Source: Przewalskia tangutica (lineage: Eukaryota > Streptophyta > Magnoliopsida > Solanales > Solanaceae). Taken from it: 64,000 bases of DNA. The first letter of the stretch is position 1. Every line of letters begins with the position of its first letter. The DNA lies in contig CM056729.1 in assembly GCA_029844215.1 (NCBI GenBank), forward strand, positions 6,014,001 to 6,078,000. The letters run 5' to 3'. A model generated the notes under the pieces. It was not told the DNA's origin. It saw only the letters and a list, made by a program, of their open reading frames with translations, and did no database searches. The position numbers and the translations under genes were made by a program. Positions 23,385 to 36,480 of this stretch are shown one piece after another.

Positions 23385-25790
23385 TAAGGTTGTTCAATGG
23401 GCCAGATCGGTTTGATCCCGACCCATCCTGATACCAACCCCGATCCCTTTAAAAAAAAGTTTGGTGTTAGGGTTCAAACTCGGGATGGGATTTGAGCTCG
23501 TCCCGCAGTCTTGATTCCGATAGGACCCCGACGCTGCCCCTTTCCTCCCCGCCATCCCTCCCACCTTGCAAAAATAGTCGTTGAAACAACATACAAATTT
23601 CGATTTTGGCCACCAACCCCATAAACCCCCTATCCCCTTAATATTTATTTTTAATCCCTAAGTTAGTATATTTACACTTTAATCATATTTCTCAAATATA
23701 AATATCTCATTTTTCTCACAAATTTTCCTATCATCTCTCTAATCTCTCAATTTATCTCTCTACAATTCTACATTGCCTACTAAATATAATATTTTTTCTG
23801 ATCATTTTTATCAAAGTTCAAAAATTGGGAGTGAAGTTGGCAACTAGCTTGAGGATCATCCATCGAGCAAAGTTTCAATTTTCAATCTTCATTACACGTC
23901 GACGTTGACTTCGTCCATTCTTTAAATTATTATTGTTACTTAATTTTAATTATCGCAATTAATTTCATTCACTTTTATTATTTATTTGCATAATTATAGT
24001 GGAACGCCTTGGACGTATGATTAATGGTAAGGGTAATGATGCTTCTTCTAGTAGGGGTAACAATGATACTTCTTCTAGTAATCATATTCCTAGTCTCGAT
24101 GATTTGATTGATTTCACTCATATAGATGAAACTGTTTTTTTATAATGATATATCATTAGATGATTAGGTATATTCTGCATCTGAGTCAGACTTTAATTTT
24201 TACGATAATGTAGATGACACACCCACTAGTGCACCTCAACCTCAGGCTCAGACTGAGTCTTAGCCTTAAACTGAAACTGGAATGCCTCTTATTACCCATA
24301 GTATGAGTCGAAGCCCCACACAACGAAAATTAAAATCAGTTGTATGTGATTTTTTTGATAGGGACAAAGAGAATCAAGTAGTTAGATGTAAAATTTATAA
24401 AAATGTTTATAAATTTAAAATCGAAAAAGGTCAAGGTGGACGAGAGATTTATTGAGACATGTACAAGGCGAGTACACAACTAGGTGGAATCAATATCAGG
24501 CTAAAAAATCAGGTGTGTCAATGCCCTCTGAGTTGGAACAAGGTTCACATAGTGTTCCCGACCAAGTACATGGTGAAAATAACTCGACGACAATATTTGG
24601 TCCTACTAAAGAATTTTCGGTATTTATTATCCTACTATTTCAACTATGTTATTTTATATAGCTCTAATATTTTTGTTACTTGATGAATATATGGAAACAC
24701 AAACTTATAAGGAATCTATTAAAAAATATTTAAAATTTAAAAAAAAAACATTTTTTCCTATTTCCACTATTTATATTATTGGTGTTGTATTAAATCTGAC
24801 TATTAAAGTAGGCGGTTGTAAAACACTTGTAGAAATGGTTTATGATTGTATAGAAGTACTTCCAACAGATCTAATTGAAGAACCAACTCACGGACCAACT
24901 AAAGAAGAAGTTACGTCTAGCATACACACTGAATGCAAAAAAGTATATATGTATTACCAACAACAAAGTGCAATTAATCAACCTGCTTATGTACCATCTT
25001 CTACTACGTCGCTGCAACCTTATAAAAAAATATGTGATTTCGGTTGCTAGTATTCAAGACCTTAGAAATAAAATGTTTAGTGATTTTTCACAAGTTAGCG
25101 AATTTGATGTTTATGTTTTACAGGGTATTGTACCGTATGAATTAAATGTCAATGATGAAGGACATGAAGACTTGCTGGAATACTGGATGGACAATGAGAA
25201 GACATTTTCGACACTAGCAAAGATGATCCGAAATGTGTTGAACATTCAATCGTCATCAACAGCGTCTGAAAGCGTTTTTTCTGCGGGAAGATTTCAAATA
25301 GGATAGCACAGACATTCATTGACATGAGACACATTGGAGATTGCAGTTCTATTCATAGATTAGATTCTAGCGGAGCGTAGAAGGTGCGGTCAACCGGAGA
25401 TCAACGAAGAAGAAGACTACAACTACAACGAAATCTTGTCTGAGGGAACAGGAAGCGACGTCGAACAATTTGACCAACAACTTCCAATTCCAACTGAATA
25501 TCCTCAAGACACTGTGAGGAAACTCTAAAAAGTATGGTTAACTATGTAATTTTTTAATTGTAATTTACTATGTGATTTGCAACTTTTGAACAACACCACA
25601 AAATTGCAATTTTGAAATTGTATTATAAAAAAATCACATTTCTACTGAATAATATAAGAGACATAAAAACAGTCTTGGAATATTTTTATTACACTATCTT
25701 GTTCAATTATTGAAGTGTTTATATATATTATTTTTTAAATAAAGTGCAAAAAAAATTTGAAATCCTGATCCCGCCCCGTCCCGTACCCCC
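23385..25790 (+). mobile_element. defective hAT transposon with BED and dimerisation relics
   Basis: Starts TAAGGTTGTTCAATGGG and has a GC-rich subterminal region to about 23550. A coding relic follows: Ser-rich N-terminal segment (24000-24260), BED-type finger remnant with VVRCKIYKN where the second Cys is lost (about 24380-24480), a diverged middle (24640-25050), and the C-terminal hAT dimerisation block DLLEYWMDNEKTFSTLAKM and ASESVFSAGRFQIG (about 25160-25306). Stops separate all parts. The right end near 25790 is GC-rich but does not mirror the left end, so the 3' terminus is probably lost. The same family as the hAT in bHLH intron 4. Confidence 0.8.
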
Positions 25791-25895
25791 AACACAAGTC
25801 CCCTTTTCCGGCGGGACTTTAGAAATTCCAATAAGTAATTGGCCCTCCTTTGACTTTAGAAAAAGAATTAGTTCCACTTTACACATGTCTTCTTT

Positions 25896-26238
25896 TGTTG
25901 AAACAAGAGAATCGACGAGTGAAACTTGTGAAAGAAGGGAGAAGAAAGGAGAAGAAGAGAAGAGAAGAAGATGTACAGAGAGAAGAGTAGAGAAGAGTCT
26001 GAGATGAAAGAGTCGAGAAGGGAGAGATGTGGAAAAATGAAATGTATTAATTGTCAAAGTGCATGTACAATTGTGTATTTATATACAGTGTCTAATACGA
26101 TAATTACACCTCCAATAATATCTCAACTAACTACATAACTACCAATTAACTGCATAACCACAAAGCTAACTAACTAAAGTATCTATCTAGTGTATGCTAA
26201 CTCATAGAGCTTGTGTGCACATAACTAGATCTTTTACA
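25896..26238 (-). repeat. copia-2 3' LTR (343 bp)
   Basis: Plus-strand start TGTTGAAACAAGAGAATCG and end CTTTTACA match 47762-48086, with an extra ~10-bp AGTAGAGAAG duplication and a 7-bp difference near the end. The PPT on the minus strand, AGCTTGGTGGGGC (26239-26251), adjoins it. Confidence 0.93.
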
Positions 26239-26720
26239 GCCCCACCAAGCTAGGAGTTATGAAAATATTTTTCATTCCTCGCTTGGATGCTAGAACTCCA
26301 TGTTGTTGTTGACCAAGGGGCTTGGTAAGTAAATCGCCAGTCGTTTTTTTCGCAGGCGTATACATCTTGATGAGACCTGTTTGTACCTTCTCCCGGATAA
26401 AGTGACAATCTATGTCAATATGTTTTGTCCTCTCATGGAAAACTGGATTCGCAGTAATCTGAATAGCAGACTTGTTGTCTGTGTACACTGATACTGGAGT
26501 CTGAATATCAACACCAAGATCCTGGAATAATCATGTGAGTCACACCACTTCTGCCACTGAAGCCGCCATAGCTCTGTATTCTGCCTCTGCAGAACTCCGA
26601 GAGATTGTATCATGCTTCTTCGACTTCCACGAAATAGGTGAAGAGTCGTGCATCACTATGTAGCCAGTAACTGACCTTCGACTATTAACACAAGAACCCC
26701 ATTCAGCATCGCAAAACACT
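26239..26720 (-). pseudogene. copia-2 RNase H
   Basis: The RT frame (27469-26540) runs into RNase H: VFCDAEWGSCVNSRRSVTGY and SSAEAEYRAMAAS, including the usual acidic residues. The C-terminal part resumes in the frame 26488-26234: MYTDNKSAIQITANPVFHER and TKHIDIDCHFIREK, ending next to the PPT. One frameshift near 26535 separates them. Confidence 0.9.
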
Positions 26721-27826
26721 TTGAGCTGAGGTATACTGGCACTGGACATGAGGATCCCTTGTCCTGGCTCCTGTTTAATATACTTGATAATTCTAAGACT
26801 AGCTTCCATGTGTGATGTCTTGGGTGCATGCATAAATTGGCTCAGGCAGTGTACCGCAAATGTAATATCTGGTCTAGTAGTCGTCAAATACAATAATCTT
26901 TCAATCAACCTTCTATTGCTAGGATCTGCTAATAAGGCATCACTGCAAGATGAATTTGATGTTGTTGTATCTGATGTTGAGGCCACATGTTCATCAAACT
27001 CAAGTGTTGTAAAGTTCTGATTCATGTCCATGGGGGAATGTGTAGGCTTTGCACCTGCGAGTCCCATATCTGAAATTAGCTCCAAGGCATACTTCCTTTG
27101 GTGCATGAGAATCCCTTGTGAGTTTCTTGCAAACTCAATGCCAAGGAAGAATTTAAGCTCACCCAGGTCTTTTATTTTGAAGGCTGACTGCAATGTATCT
27201 TTAGTGGCTTGTATCATTGTTGTATCACTCTCAGTGACTAGTAGATCATCAACATATACTAGAACTATCACAATGCTATCACGTTGATGTTTAGTGAATA
27301 AAGAGTAGTCTTTAATACTCTGTTGGAAACCAGATGAGATAAGGGTTGAGGTCAATTTTATGTTCCACTGCCTTGATGCCTGCTTCAAACCATAAAGGGA
27401 CTTTAGTAATCTGCAAACCTGCCTTTTCCTTCCTGCATTACTAAGGCCAAAACCTTCCGGAACTTGCATGTATACTTCCTAAAAGAGATCTTCTTGCAAG
27501 AATGCATTATAGACATCCATTTGATGGATTGTCCATTGTATTGCTGATGCAAGAGAAGTAACAGTTCTCACAGTGGTTATCTTCACCACTGGTGAGAAGG
27601 TCTCTTGATAATCCAACCCCTCCTTCTGGTTGTATCCTTTTGCCACCAACCTAGCTTTAAATCTCTCCACCTCTCCAGTTGCCTTGTACTTTATTTTATA
27701 CACCCATCTACATCCAATAGCCTTCTTTCCCTCTGGAAAAGTCACCAGCTTCCAGGTACCATTCTCCTCAAGTGCCTTGATTTCTGCCTTTATTGCCTCA
27801 ATCCATTCGTGGTATTTGGCTGCCAC
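26540..27826 (-). pseudogene. copia-2 reverse transcriptase
   Basis: Two adjoining open frames in the same register are separated by a single TAG: 27826-27479 (EWIEAIKAEIKALEENGTW, FKARLVAKGYNQ, ETFSPVVK, QMDVYNAFLQEDLF) and 27469-26540 (CRLLKSLYGLKQASRQW, LVYVDDLLVTES, FLGIEFARN). The YVDD site and first catalytic Asp are kept. This is the best preserved pol segment in the window. Confidence 0.92.
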
Positions 27827-27864
27827 TGAGTAGTTGGATGGTTCTGTATCAAGTGAGACCTTGG

Positions 27865-29471
27865 CTACAAAATTCTAACACCCTGCTGATAAGCCAGTGT
27901 AAATAATGTTATCAGATATAGAATACAGGCAAGTAGAAAAACCATGTGTAGTAATTTGTCCTTATGCCATATGAGAGGTCTGCTGTGTCTTGCAGATCTT
28001 CTGACTTTCTCAGGGCCTGTTGGCAATGTAATGTCATGTCTTGGTGGTTCTGTTGGCAGATGATCATGGTCATGAAATTGAGGCAGAACTGTCTCAGGTG
28101 TCTGTTGGATGTCCTCCTGCACATTGATCTCTCTGTGATGATCCTGTATTTGTTGTGGAAGCTGTTGAGAAGCCAAATCTTCATAGCAGAAAAGCTCCTG
28201 TGATGTAATGTGGTTGATATTCTCAGTTGTGCTTCCTTTGAATGGAAAGATTGTCTCCATAAACAGCACATCCCTGCTAATAAAAAAATCATTGTTTTCC
28301 ATATCATATAATTTGTATCCCTTTTGAGCAGATCCATAACCAACAAATATAGACCTCACAACCCTTGTACTGAACTTATCATGCTTAGGAAGAACAGTGG
28401 CAAAACACAAACATCCTAACACTCTTAGGTGATCAAGTTGTGGTGCCCTTTTATATAACATCTCAAATGGAGATTTATTTTGTATAACAGTAGATGGTAT
28501 CCTGATAAGAATATAGACTGCATTCTCCACACACAATCCCCAAAACCTGTGTCCCCCTTGTATCTTAATGGCTCTAGCAGTTTCAAGGATATGTCTATGT
28601 TTCCTCTCCACTACACCATTTTATTGTGTATGTGGACAAGAGCTTTCATGAATGACACCAAACTGTGAGAACATATCACTACAATTGTGGTTAAAAAATT
28701 CAGTCTCATTATCAGACCTAATCCTTTAAACTTTGGTTTCAAACTGAGTGTTTACTTTAACAAAAAAATTCATGATTAGTGAAAAAACATCAGATTTCAA
28801 CCTCATTAAGAAAATTCATGTCCATCTAGAATAATCGTCCACAATGGTTAGAAAGTATTTCATTCCATTGAGTGTTTCAATTTTATAAGTACCACATACA
28901 TCCATGTGTAGTAGTTGAAATGGTTTTGTGGCTCTACTATGACTAGTAGTAAAAGGAAGTCTAGTCTGTCTTGCTAAGGGACATATTTCACAGTTATTCA
29001 AGACAAATCTATCATCCTTTCTAAAACAGGCCATTCTCTTCAAGACTGTCATGGGCACATGGCAGAATCTTTGGTGCCAAGTGACTGCATCAACCTGAGC
29101 TGCATACATGCATCTCCTCAACTCCCCTTCTTTATTTTGTACATCCAGAGAGAGTATATACAGTACATCCTCTTCATTACCAATCTCCATCACCTTGCCA
29201 GATGAGAGGTCCTGAAACACACAACATGTAGGAAAAAAATTACACTATAATTTAGTTCTCTAGTCAATTTTGATATGGACAACAGATTAAACTTAAAGGT
29301 TGGCACACACAAGACTCCTTTAAGTACATCACCTCCTCCTAAGTGATACTCCCCAACAATTGAGATTTTGGCTGAATCTTCTGTTGGTAACTGCACCTTG
29401 CCTGATCCTTCTGTCAACACAGTGTTACGTAAGTGTCTCTGATTACTGATCATATGGTTAGTTGCCCCTGT
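27865..29471 (-). pseudogene. copia-2 protease end, GAG-pre-integrase and integrase
   Basis: Minus-strand reading from 29476: DTGATNHMISNQRHL (protease active site, directly at the element A junction), LLSISKLTRELN, WHQRFCHVPM and NNCEICPLARQT (HHCC), LLHMDVCGTYK, then a stretch with stops at 28815-28630 that keeps IRSDNETEFF and VVERKHRH (second Asp and Glu of DDE), and the C-terminal block SPFEMLYKRAPQ, LRVLGCLCFAT, SIFVGYGSAQKGYKLYD. It is interrupted at several codons and cannot be translated as one protein. Confidence 0.9.
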
Positions 29472-29574
29472 GTCTATGTCACGCCCTTTTCCGACCGCGA
29501 CTTTTATTTTCTAAACTCCTGCTTAAAATGCAATGTTAGAAAATAAATAATAACTAAATGTTAAAAGTGCAAAC

Positions 29575-29715
29575 AAATATTAAAGTGCTAGAAATGCAAA
29601 AGTGCTAGAAATGCAAAAGTGCTAAAGTTTAAAAGGAAATTGCTAAGGTGCTAAAAATGCAAAAATGCTAAAAGAGGTGCTAAAAATGCTAAAGGTGCTT
29701 AAGAGTGCTAAAGGG
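29575..29715. repeat. short tandem repeats GTGCTAAAAATGCAAA-like in element A
   Basis: About eight imperfect copies of a 12-18 bp unit built on GTGCTAGAAATGCAAAA. This suggests replication slippage inside the LTR. Confidence 0.8.
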
Positions 29716-31219
29716 TTCGCGGGAGTCGCCACCTAATTAGTTTGGGTGAATTAGGACACCTAAATGTTTAACTAGTTTGAAGTAAAACATTAACTCCATT
29801 TTTATGGTCTGCTAAACTTAATGAGATTCTGGGTAAGGGTTCTTTATTAATCTAGAGGGAAGGGGTTAGGCACCCTCTAAGATCCGCTAACTCATGCTGT
29901 CCCGCCAAACCTGGGTTAATTATTATACTAAGAAAATGCATGTTTTGAAGGGTATTTAAGAAAAGATCTTTGTAAGAAAAAGATCGTTCTTAATAAAAGA
30001 AAGTCAGTAAGATTTATCTCAAAGCCAAGGTTAGTTTCAGATGAGAATATCTATTCATAAAATACTTTAATAAGGTATATATATTGCATAGCCCGGTTAT
30101 AGTGCAAAAATATTGATTATGGCAAAAGATACGTTTATGGAGTATACCTAGAATACAAGGGGGTTTATTACTATTTCTCCTATATTAATATTAATAAGAA
30201 AGTTAGTATAAAATAGGTTTCTTATGATAGTATTTAGTAATATATATCGTAGCTACCTAAACAATTATAGGAGTGGAAATATTAAATGATAAGACTTAAA
30301 CAATGTATGGCGAGCTAAACTAATGCCAAGCTACTAGCTAATTTATTAATTCCAGGTTTAATTGTTCTAACTGTTCTATTGACTAGAGTAATGTTAAACA
30401 ATTAATTTACAATAAATAAATGAATGGGGGGCGGGGTAGAAAATAATTTAAAGGACTCGAGGAATGGCGATGTCTTTCGCCTGCGGCTGTGGAATTCCGA
30501 TGCGGGTAGTGAGATGCACATAGATCGCGGTACTAATTTGCCACGATGAGTCTCGCCACGAGACTCTTCATTTTTGTCCGTCGTGCCATGTAAAAAAGAA
30601 AGTGATAAGGATTAGTATATGCCCAAAACATTTAGCAATAAATAAGCATTTTAGCAAACATATTTCCTATCAAACCCAATGTATCCATGGAAAGAACAAT
30701 GAGAATCAGTAGGCAAAACAGGCAGTGAGCAACGAGAAGCCAGCAGAAAGGACTTAAACCAAATAATTGTTATTATATTACTTCCAAAAACGAAACAAAG
30801 ACATTCCGGTAGTAAAGTCAAAATACCCAAACATTTTAAATAAGAACTGTGCTTTAAAATGCATACAGAGTAGAGCAAACATGAGACTTGAACACGCAAT
30901 GAATACATATACTTACGCTTGTACTTTGTACATCCCGAGATGTATCCTCCCATTTAAAGCAAACAAAGCTAAGTATGCACTAACATTTCAATTTTTAAAA
31001 CCAAAGAACCAAACAAGAAGCCTAATACGCCTTAGCCTCGTACGACCAAATTAGGCGTAAAAGTCCAAAGTGGGCCCAAAATAACATGTTACACTTGCCA
31101 AAGGAGCTTAATTAACCCCTGTATGCAGTAGGCCCAAGCGTGACAAATTATCAGAATTTAATGGAAGCAAACCACCCATGTGTGCGAGGGAGCCTAAAAA
31201 TAACAATTCTCAACTTAAC

Positions 31220-33957
31220 TGTTATACCCCGTAGTTCTGACCCTACGTATGGAAACGTACGAAAGTATGTAAGACTTAAAATTTCCGAAGGGCGAGGTTG
31301 TGAGTCGTTCGGACGGTTTTAGTCAACTTTGAGGCGGGTTATGACCCGGTATATTGAGAGTTCCTAAGCATTTTAAAGGCCTAGGCGTAGTTCGTTGAGT
31401 CTTGATTCCAACGCAACCAACCGCTCGCCGATAGGCGTCGGAGTAGAAAGTTATGAGTTACAAGTTCAGCCAGCGCAATCGGGCGTAAATGCGTTCGAGC
31501 AAAGCGCGAGCGCGGCGCGCGTATGCAGGTCGCGCGCCTAAAGTACCGAGAGGTCGCAGAGTTGCAGCGCGCGCCAGACAGCAGGGCCAGCGCCGGTTCG
31601 AAACTGCGGAGTTTCAGCGCCATGCGGGAAGCGAGGCGCCGAGGCGGGAAATTTGGGCGGAAAAACTTAGAAAGTCTGATTTTTGTTTAAAAGAGACCAT
31701 GGGAGGTGACAAGTGTCCCCATCTGATTTTCTGTTGCATGCAATATATTGACCAAGACTTGGTCATTTTCTATCTTTCATCTTCTCTCTCTCTCTCAAAT
31801 GCTCCTTCTCTCTAAAAACCCTTAGGAAAATCTGAAAGATAAGAGCAAGAAAAGGAAGCTTGTGGCTAGCTTGTTGGCATTGTTGTGGTGGTGTTCTTGG
31901 CAGGAAGCTAGCAATATTTGGAATAAGTTTGGCTAAAACTTTAAGGTAACATTTCTTCCTTTAGAATTAGTTCTAGTGTTGCATGTTTAGAAGAAGGAAC
32001 TTGTGATAGTAGATAATGCTCTTAGAATCATCAGATGCTAGAAATGTGGTTTGGATATGAAGAATGGGTTAAAAAGAGATTATGAGCATGTTGTAGCCTA
32101 AAAACTACCTTAGAATTGTTAAGTAATTGTTGTAGACTTATGGGACAGAATTTTGGGTATGTAATCCCCTTTGAATTGTTGGTTTGATTGAGCCTTAAAT
32201 GTGGCGTTTGGATGATAAATTCGACCTTGAGAAAGGTGGCAAAGTGAGTAGAAACAAAGGAAATGCTGCCCAATTTTTCCATAGAATTTAGTGACTTAGA
32301 ACTTGGATTGTTCTACTTTGAGATTAGAGGTTAACAAGCGTATCATGATTATTATAGGTTGAGATATTACTTGCGGTAGTTGAGCTTAGCAAGTGGATTG
32401 ACCAAAGAGGTATGTGAAGCTTTCCTATCTCTTGAGCATGAATAGATGAAACTATGTAGTACGGTAGACGTACAAGATTTGGTGTTCTTACTTGTTTTGA
32501 GTATAAAATGACTTTTCGTTTTAAGAACGTATAAGTCCCTCGTTAAGGAAAAGTATGATTTTTACTAAAGTATAGAGTTAATATAACAACTTTATGGGAA
32601 GTTGGTCTATTAGCTTCATAAAAGGTTAATGAGAAGGGATTTACTCTAAGTAAGATAATTATATGAAGAGGCAAATTGATTTAAAGGCATCAATTGCCCA
32701 AAGGCTTTTATGTATAAAGAAGAGTCACTTTTGAAAGAGTTGAAGTATGTAGTACTTGGGTTAAATTCCCGGTGTTCTTTTACTAAAGATATGGTTAAGT
32801 GCCTTAAGTAAACTAAAATGAGAGAGTATGTGAACAAGACTAAAAAGAAGTTATAAGTTTTCTTAACTTATTATTATCATGATATGATGTGATTTGTGAT
32901 AGGGTAAGAGTATATGCGGGCAAGCCCAGATCGTCATACCACCTCCTTCAGTAAGAGTATGTCGAGGGCGGCCCAGATCGCCATACCATCGGTGTAAGAG
33001 TATATCGAGGCGCATCCAAGATCGTTATACCATCCGCACTAGGTATAAGAGTATATCGAGGCAAGCCCAAGATCGTTATACCATCCGCTCGGTGTAAGAG
33101 TATATCGAGTCTGACCAAGATCGTTATACCATCATTTGTGGTAAGAGTATATCCGAGGAAAGTCCCCAAGATCGTTATACCACCTTCGTGGATTTGCTAC
33201 CCGTGATGCGAGGAATACCTCATGCGAGTCCGTATGGGCTTATGCGGGTGAAATAGTCCCACGCCTGCAGTACCGATCGCGAGTACCTCACGCGGTCCAC
33301 GGGACCCGTGCGGTGAAATAGTCCCGAGTAGGATGGTTTCTTTTTGATACTACGGCGAGTACCTGCTTTGATCATGAGCCTCTATTTTATGCAAGATTAT
33401 ATATGTATATATACTTGTCACTCATTGTTAGTAAGGCACAAAAAAGGTATTTTATTGTCTTCCATGACTCGGCTTGCTTTTAGACTTATGATATCATATT
33501 ACGATATTTTCCCGACTTTACATACTTGGTACATATTGTGTCGACCCCTTCCTGAAGTGCGTTCATGCCGCAGGTAAGGGTAAGCAGATTGAGGATCCTC
33601 GTTCTTAGGATCACTATTCCGGTGTCAGAAGCTCCATTCCTCCGGAAGCTTAATTATTGGTACGGATATTTCCCTGATGCTATAGGTATTTTATACATTC
33701 AGGGGGTATGGCGGGGCCCTGTTCCGCCACAGTTGTTATCTTTAAGTGCGTGGTCACATATGTATTTTGGGCTATAAGAACCAGTTGTATTATAAATACT
33801 TTGTTTAAGTATGTTTATGGAAGGCAGCCTTATCGGCTGGCCAGATATGTTTTACCCTTTTTAAGAAGTTATGTGTTGTGCTATGTTCCGCTGCTATTCT
33901 CTGACTTATACCGACGGTACCCCAAGAGGTACTAGTCGCGCCCGGTCGGTCGTGACA
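31220..33957 (+). repeat. chromovirus 5' LTR (2738 bp)
   Basis: Starts TGTTATACCCC and ends GGTCGTGACA. AT-rich parts (for example 31960-32460) are nearly identical to the 3' LTR, while CpG-rich parts (31480-31640, 32900-33340) differ by many small indels. A 6-unit minisatellite lies at 32904-33189. Open frames inside (for example 31489-31815) are not conserved in the 3' copy and are not genes. Confidence 0.93.
32904..33189 (+). repeat. LTR minisatellite, six ~48-bp units
   Basis: Each unit has GTAAGAGTATATC, a variable GAGGCAAGCCCC-like spacer and AAGATCGTTATACCATC. The matching array in the 3' LTR is at 39990-40305 and one in the solo LTR at 61781-62043. Confidence 0.92.
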
Positions 33958-33960
33958 AAG

Positions 33961-33972
33961 TGGTATCGAGCG
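33961..33972 (+). promoter_or_regulatory. chromovirus primer binding site
   Basis: TGGTATCGAGCG lies three bases after the 5' LTR. It is close to the TGGTATCAGAGC Met-tRNA site, with an apparent one-base loss. Confidence 0.75.
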
Positions 33973-36480
33973 ATTAGTCCTCTGAAAGTGTCCACGACCG
34001 TGTCTAGTAAGTCTTGATTATCGGTGTGTCGTGCACCACATCTATAATCGTGAGGTCGCAGGATATTTAGGATTGGTTTCCATTCTTTCACTCTAAGATC
34101 GCGCGATAGAGCCGTGTGGTTGTGGTCGCTCTCCCTAACAGTTATGGTGTTCTGCCACGAGAAAGCGATGACCAGGATGATTATGCAGATGCGTATCCAT
34201 GTTGGTAATACTTGTAGTATAGTTGGTATTGTGACATACACTATACAGATTTACGCGTGAGGTCACATATGTGTTGCCTAGAATGATTTTAGATTACCGT
34301 GATTTGGTAAGGACTAAATAGATACCGGAAGGTGTGAGCAGTTAAGGAACTCTCATCGAGGTTTTACGTGCTAGTTTGAGATAATTAGGAGATGATGAGT
34401 TGTCGAAAAAGTAATGGAACCTTAGAAAGCTTAATTAAGGGGCCCAATGGGAGGCTATGTTTGTAAATTAAGCTACGTGGTATGCTTAAGAGGTAGTACG
34501 GATGAGATCCGTGGAGTAAGTAATGGTTGTTGTGATCAAGACGACATACGGTCATGGTATTATGAGAAGTTGTGGTACCCGCATGGGGTGGGATCACTGA
34601 TAGTAGTCCCGCCACGCATGGTCACGAGGAACAAGCCCGAGTCCGTTAATCGTTGTACAAGTTCGTGGACGCATTCCACCGAACCGTGATATGAGAGCCG
34701 GAAATGGCCTTATATTGTTTGACTTAGTAACTCCAAGATTGGGGCCAACTTTATTATGGAAGTTATGACGTAAGCTAGAATAAGTTTGGGAGTACGAAAA
34801 GAGTACGACCGTGGGAAGTAAGCAACCAGTGTGAAAGAAATAGAGCCCGAATCCACGAGAACCTTTGAGGTAACTACACCCGAGTGATGGGTGGTAGCCG
34901 AATGTGTATACTAATCACGAGGCGTACTGATCGTGGGACCCTAGCAAACCTAGCAGATCTGTTATGAGACGTTGAGGTCATTATGAGTACGGACTAGTTG
35001 GCCTCGTTATGCCAACGTGGACTACGTAAGAGAGATTGATTCGCACCGCTTCCCTAAGCCGGTTATTGAGCGGAAAGGAAGTGAAGTGGTAGTAACCAGT
35101 GAATTATCCTTCCTTCTTTGGCATTTTGTTTTAATAAGTCTGTGTGACTTGTTCATTGAGGAAAATTGACGCAGAAAGTAAGTCATACTTGGATTTGAAG
35201 GAATTTATGTTAGGTGCCCTCGAGGTACTTGAGTTGGTTGGTGTGGCGGTAGGGCCACGACCTTCCTGATAATTTCAAGGAAATGTGCAAGGCAAGAATA
35301 AAATAAGCACGGCGCTGCTACAGAAAGTCATGGGCATCTTTGGTAGGTTTTGAAAATCTACACGATTTTAAGGCGGTGCGTAATGATTAGATAATTACAG
35401 GACCACGAGAGGACTTGGTGATTAGGGTTGTGACACCAAGGAAAATTTAATGAAGGAGATAGTTCTCTCCCTACTTAAGAGAATAGCCTTACGTGACATG
35501 GGGTTATGTGTCCCCATGTAGTTAGACGACGGATGGGAGACGGGTAGGTCTTCGGATCGTCACGCCATAAGTTACGCTTTAGATATCCGTGGAAAAGTAT
35601 TGTGTTGGGGTAATTAAGAACGACGTTACGAAATGGTCGTGAAGTGTCGTAAGAAAAATGCGCAGTACGCGATATTTGAAATGCGATTATGGATCAAATT
35701 AGAAACACTTTACTATTAATGAGCATAAGGTAGGTTATGACCAGAAGGATAAAAGAGAATACAACTATGGTTATGTAAGTTGCACGAGATACAGTTACCC
35801 CGGACTAGTGTAAGACCATTAGTAAGTAATGGGCAGTAGGAACACCTCGAGGAAAGGTAGTAGCATCCGTGCATCGACGAGAAAGATAGTAAGAGAATAC
35901 GGAGGGTAAGGGACCCGTGACAACTTGAAATAACTTATAAAGGAAAGACGAGTAGACACTCGAACGATAAGAAATCTTGACAAGTCATTGGATTATGTAA
36001 TACCGTGAATTGAGGTTGAACACCGGACTATAAGCTCTACGAGCTGAGAGAGGATAATAGGATTACCACTTGACAAGATCAAGGAAGTCTTCCTAAATTG
36101 TGATTGGCGAAGTCTTAGCCATGCGCAAGCAGCGAATCAGATCCAAGTATAGTAACCAAGTTTGGTTGCAACAGAGAAAGGAAACAGAACCATAATCGAG
36201 ATTAAGGATGCTCGAATATTTTGCAAGTGCAAGAGAGGCTTCCAGCTATTGGAAGAGAAGTTGACCACGACTACAGCTTCTAACCCCTCTTGAGAGACTA
36301 GAGGTTAGGGTATTATTGTAACACGTTGGGTGTTGGCTAGGTTGTGTCTTGTAACCCGATAAGGTTAGAGCTTATGTTTCCGGTTAGTGAAGCAAGAAAG
36401 GAATTACGTTACTCACGATTTAGAGTCGGCGGCAGCTAATCGTACTTGAAGATTTGGAGGCAATTTCTTATATAGATTTC
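33973..36480 (+). other. unrecognised internal block of the chromovirus
   Basis: About 2.5 kb where gag, protease and RT would be expected. No CCHC knuckle, D-S/T-G or YVDD/YIDD motif could be found in any frame, and frames are short. The sequence may be a non-autonomous replacement, or coding DNA damaged beyond recognition by indels. Confidence 0.5.

Noticed and set aside
25728..26057. Open frames crossing the hAT end and the copia-2 LTR
   Set aside because: They cross an element boundary and come from the A/G-rich LTR repeat; no domain is present.
31489..31815. 108-residue Arg/Ala-rich open frame
   Set aside because: It lies in the CG-rich part of a chromovirus LTR, is not conserved in the 3' LTR, and has no domain.
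32904..33189. Regularly spaced repeat array resembling a CRISPR array
   Set aside because: The units are head-to-tail minisatellite copies inside a plant LTR, spacers are near-copies of each other, the same array recurs in other LTR copies, and there are no cas genes.
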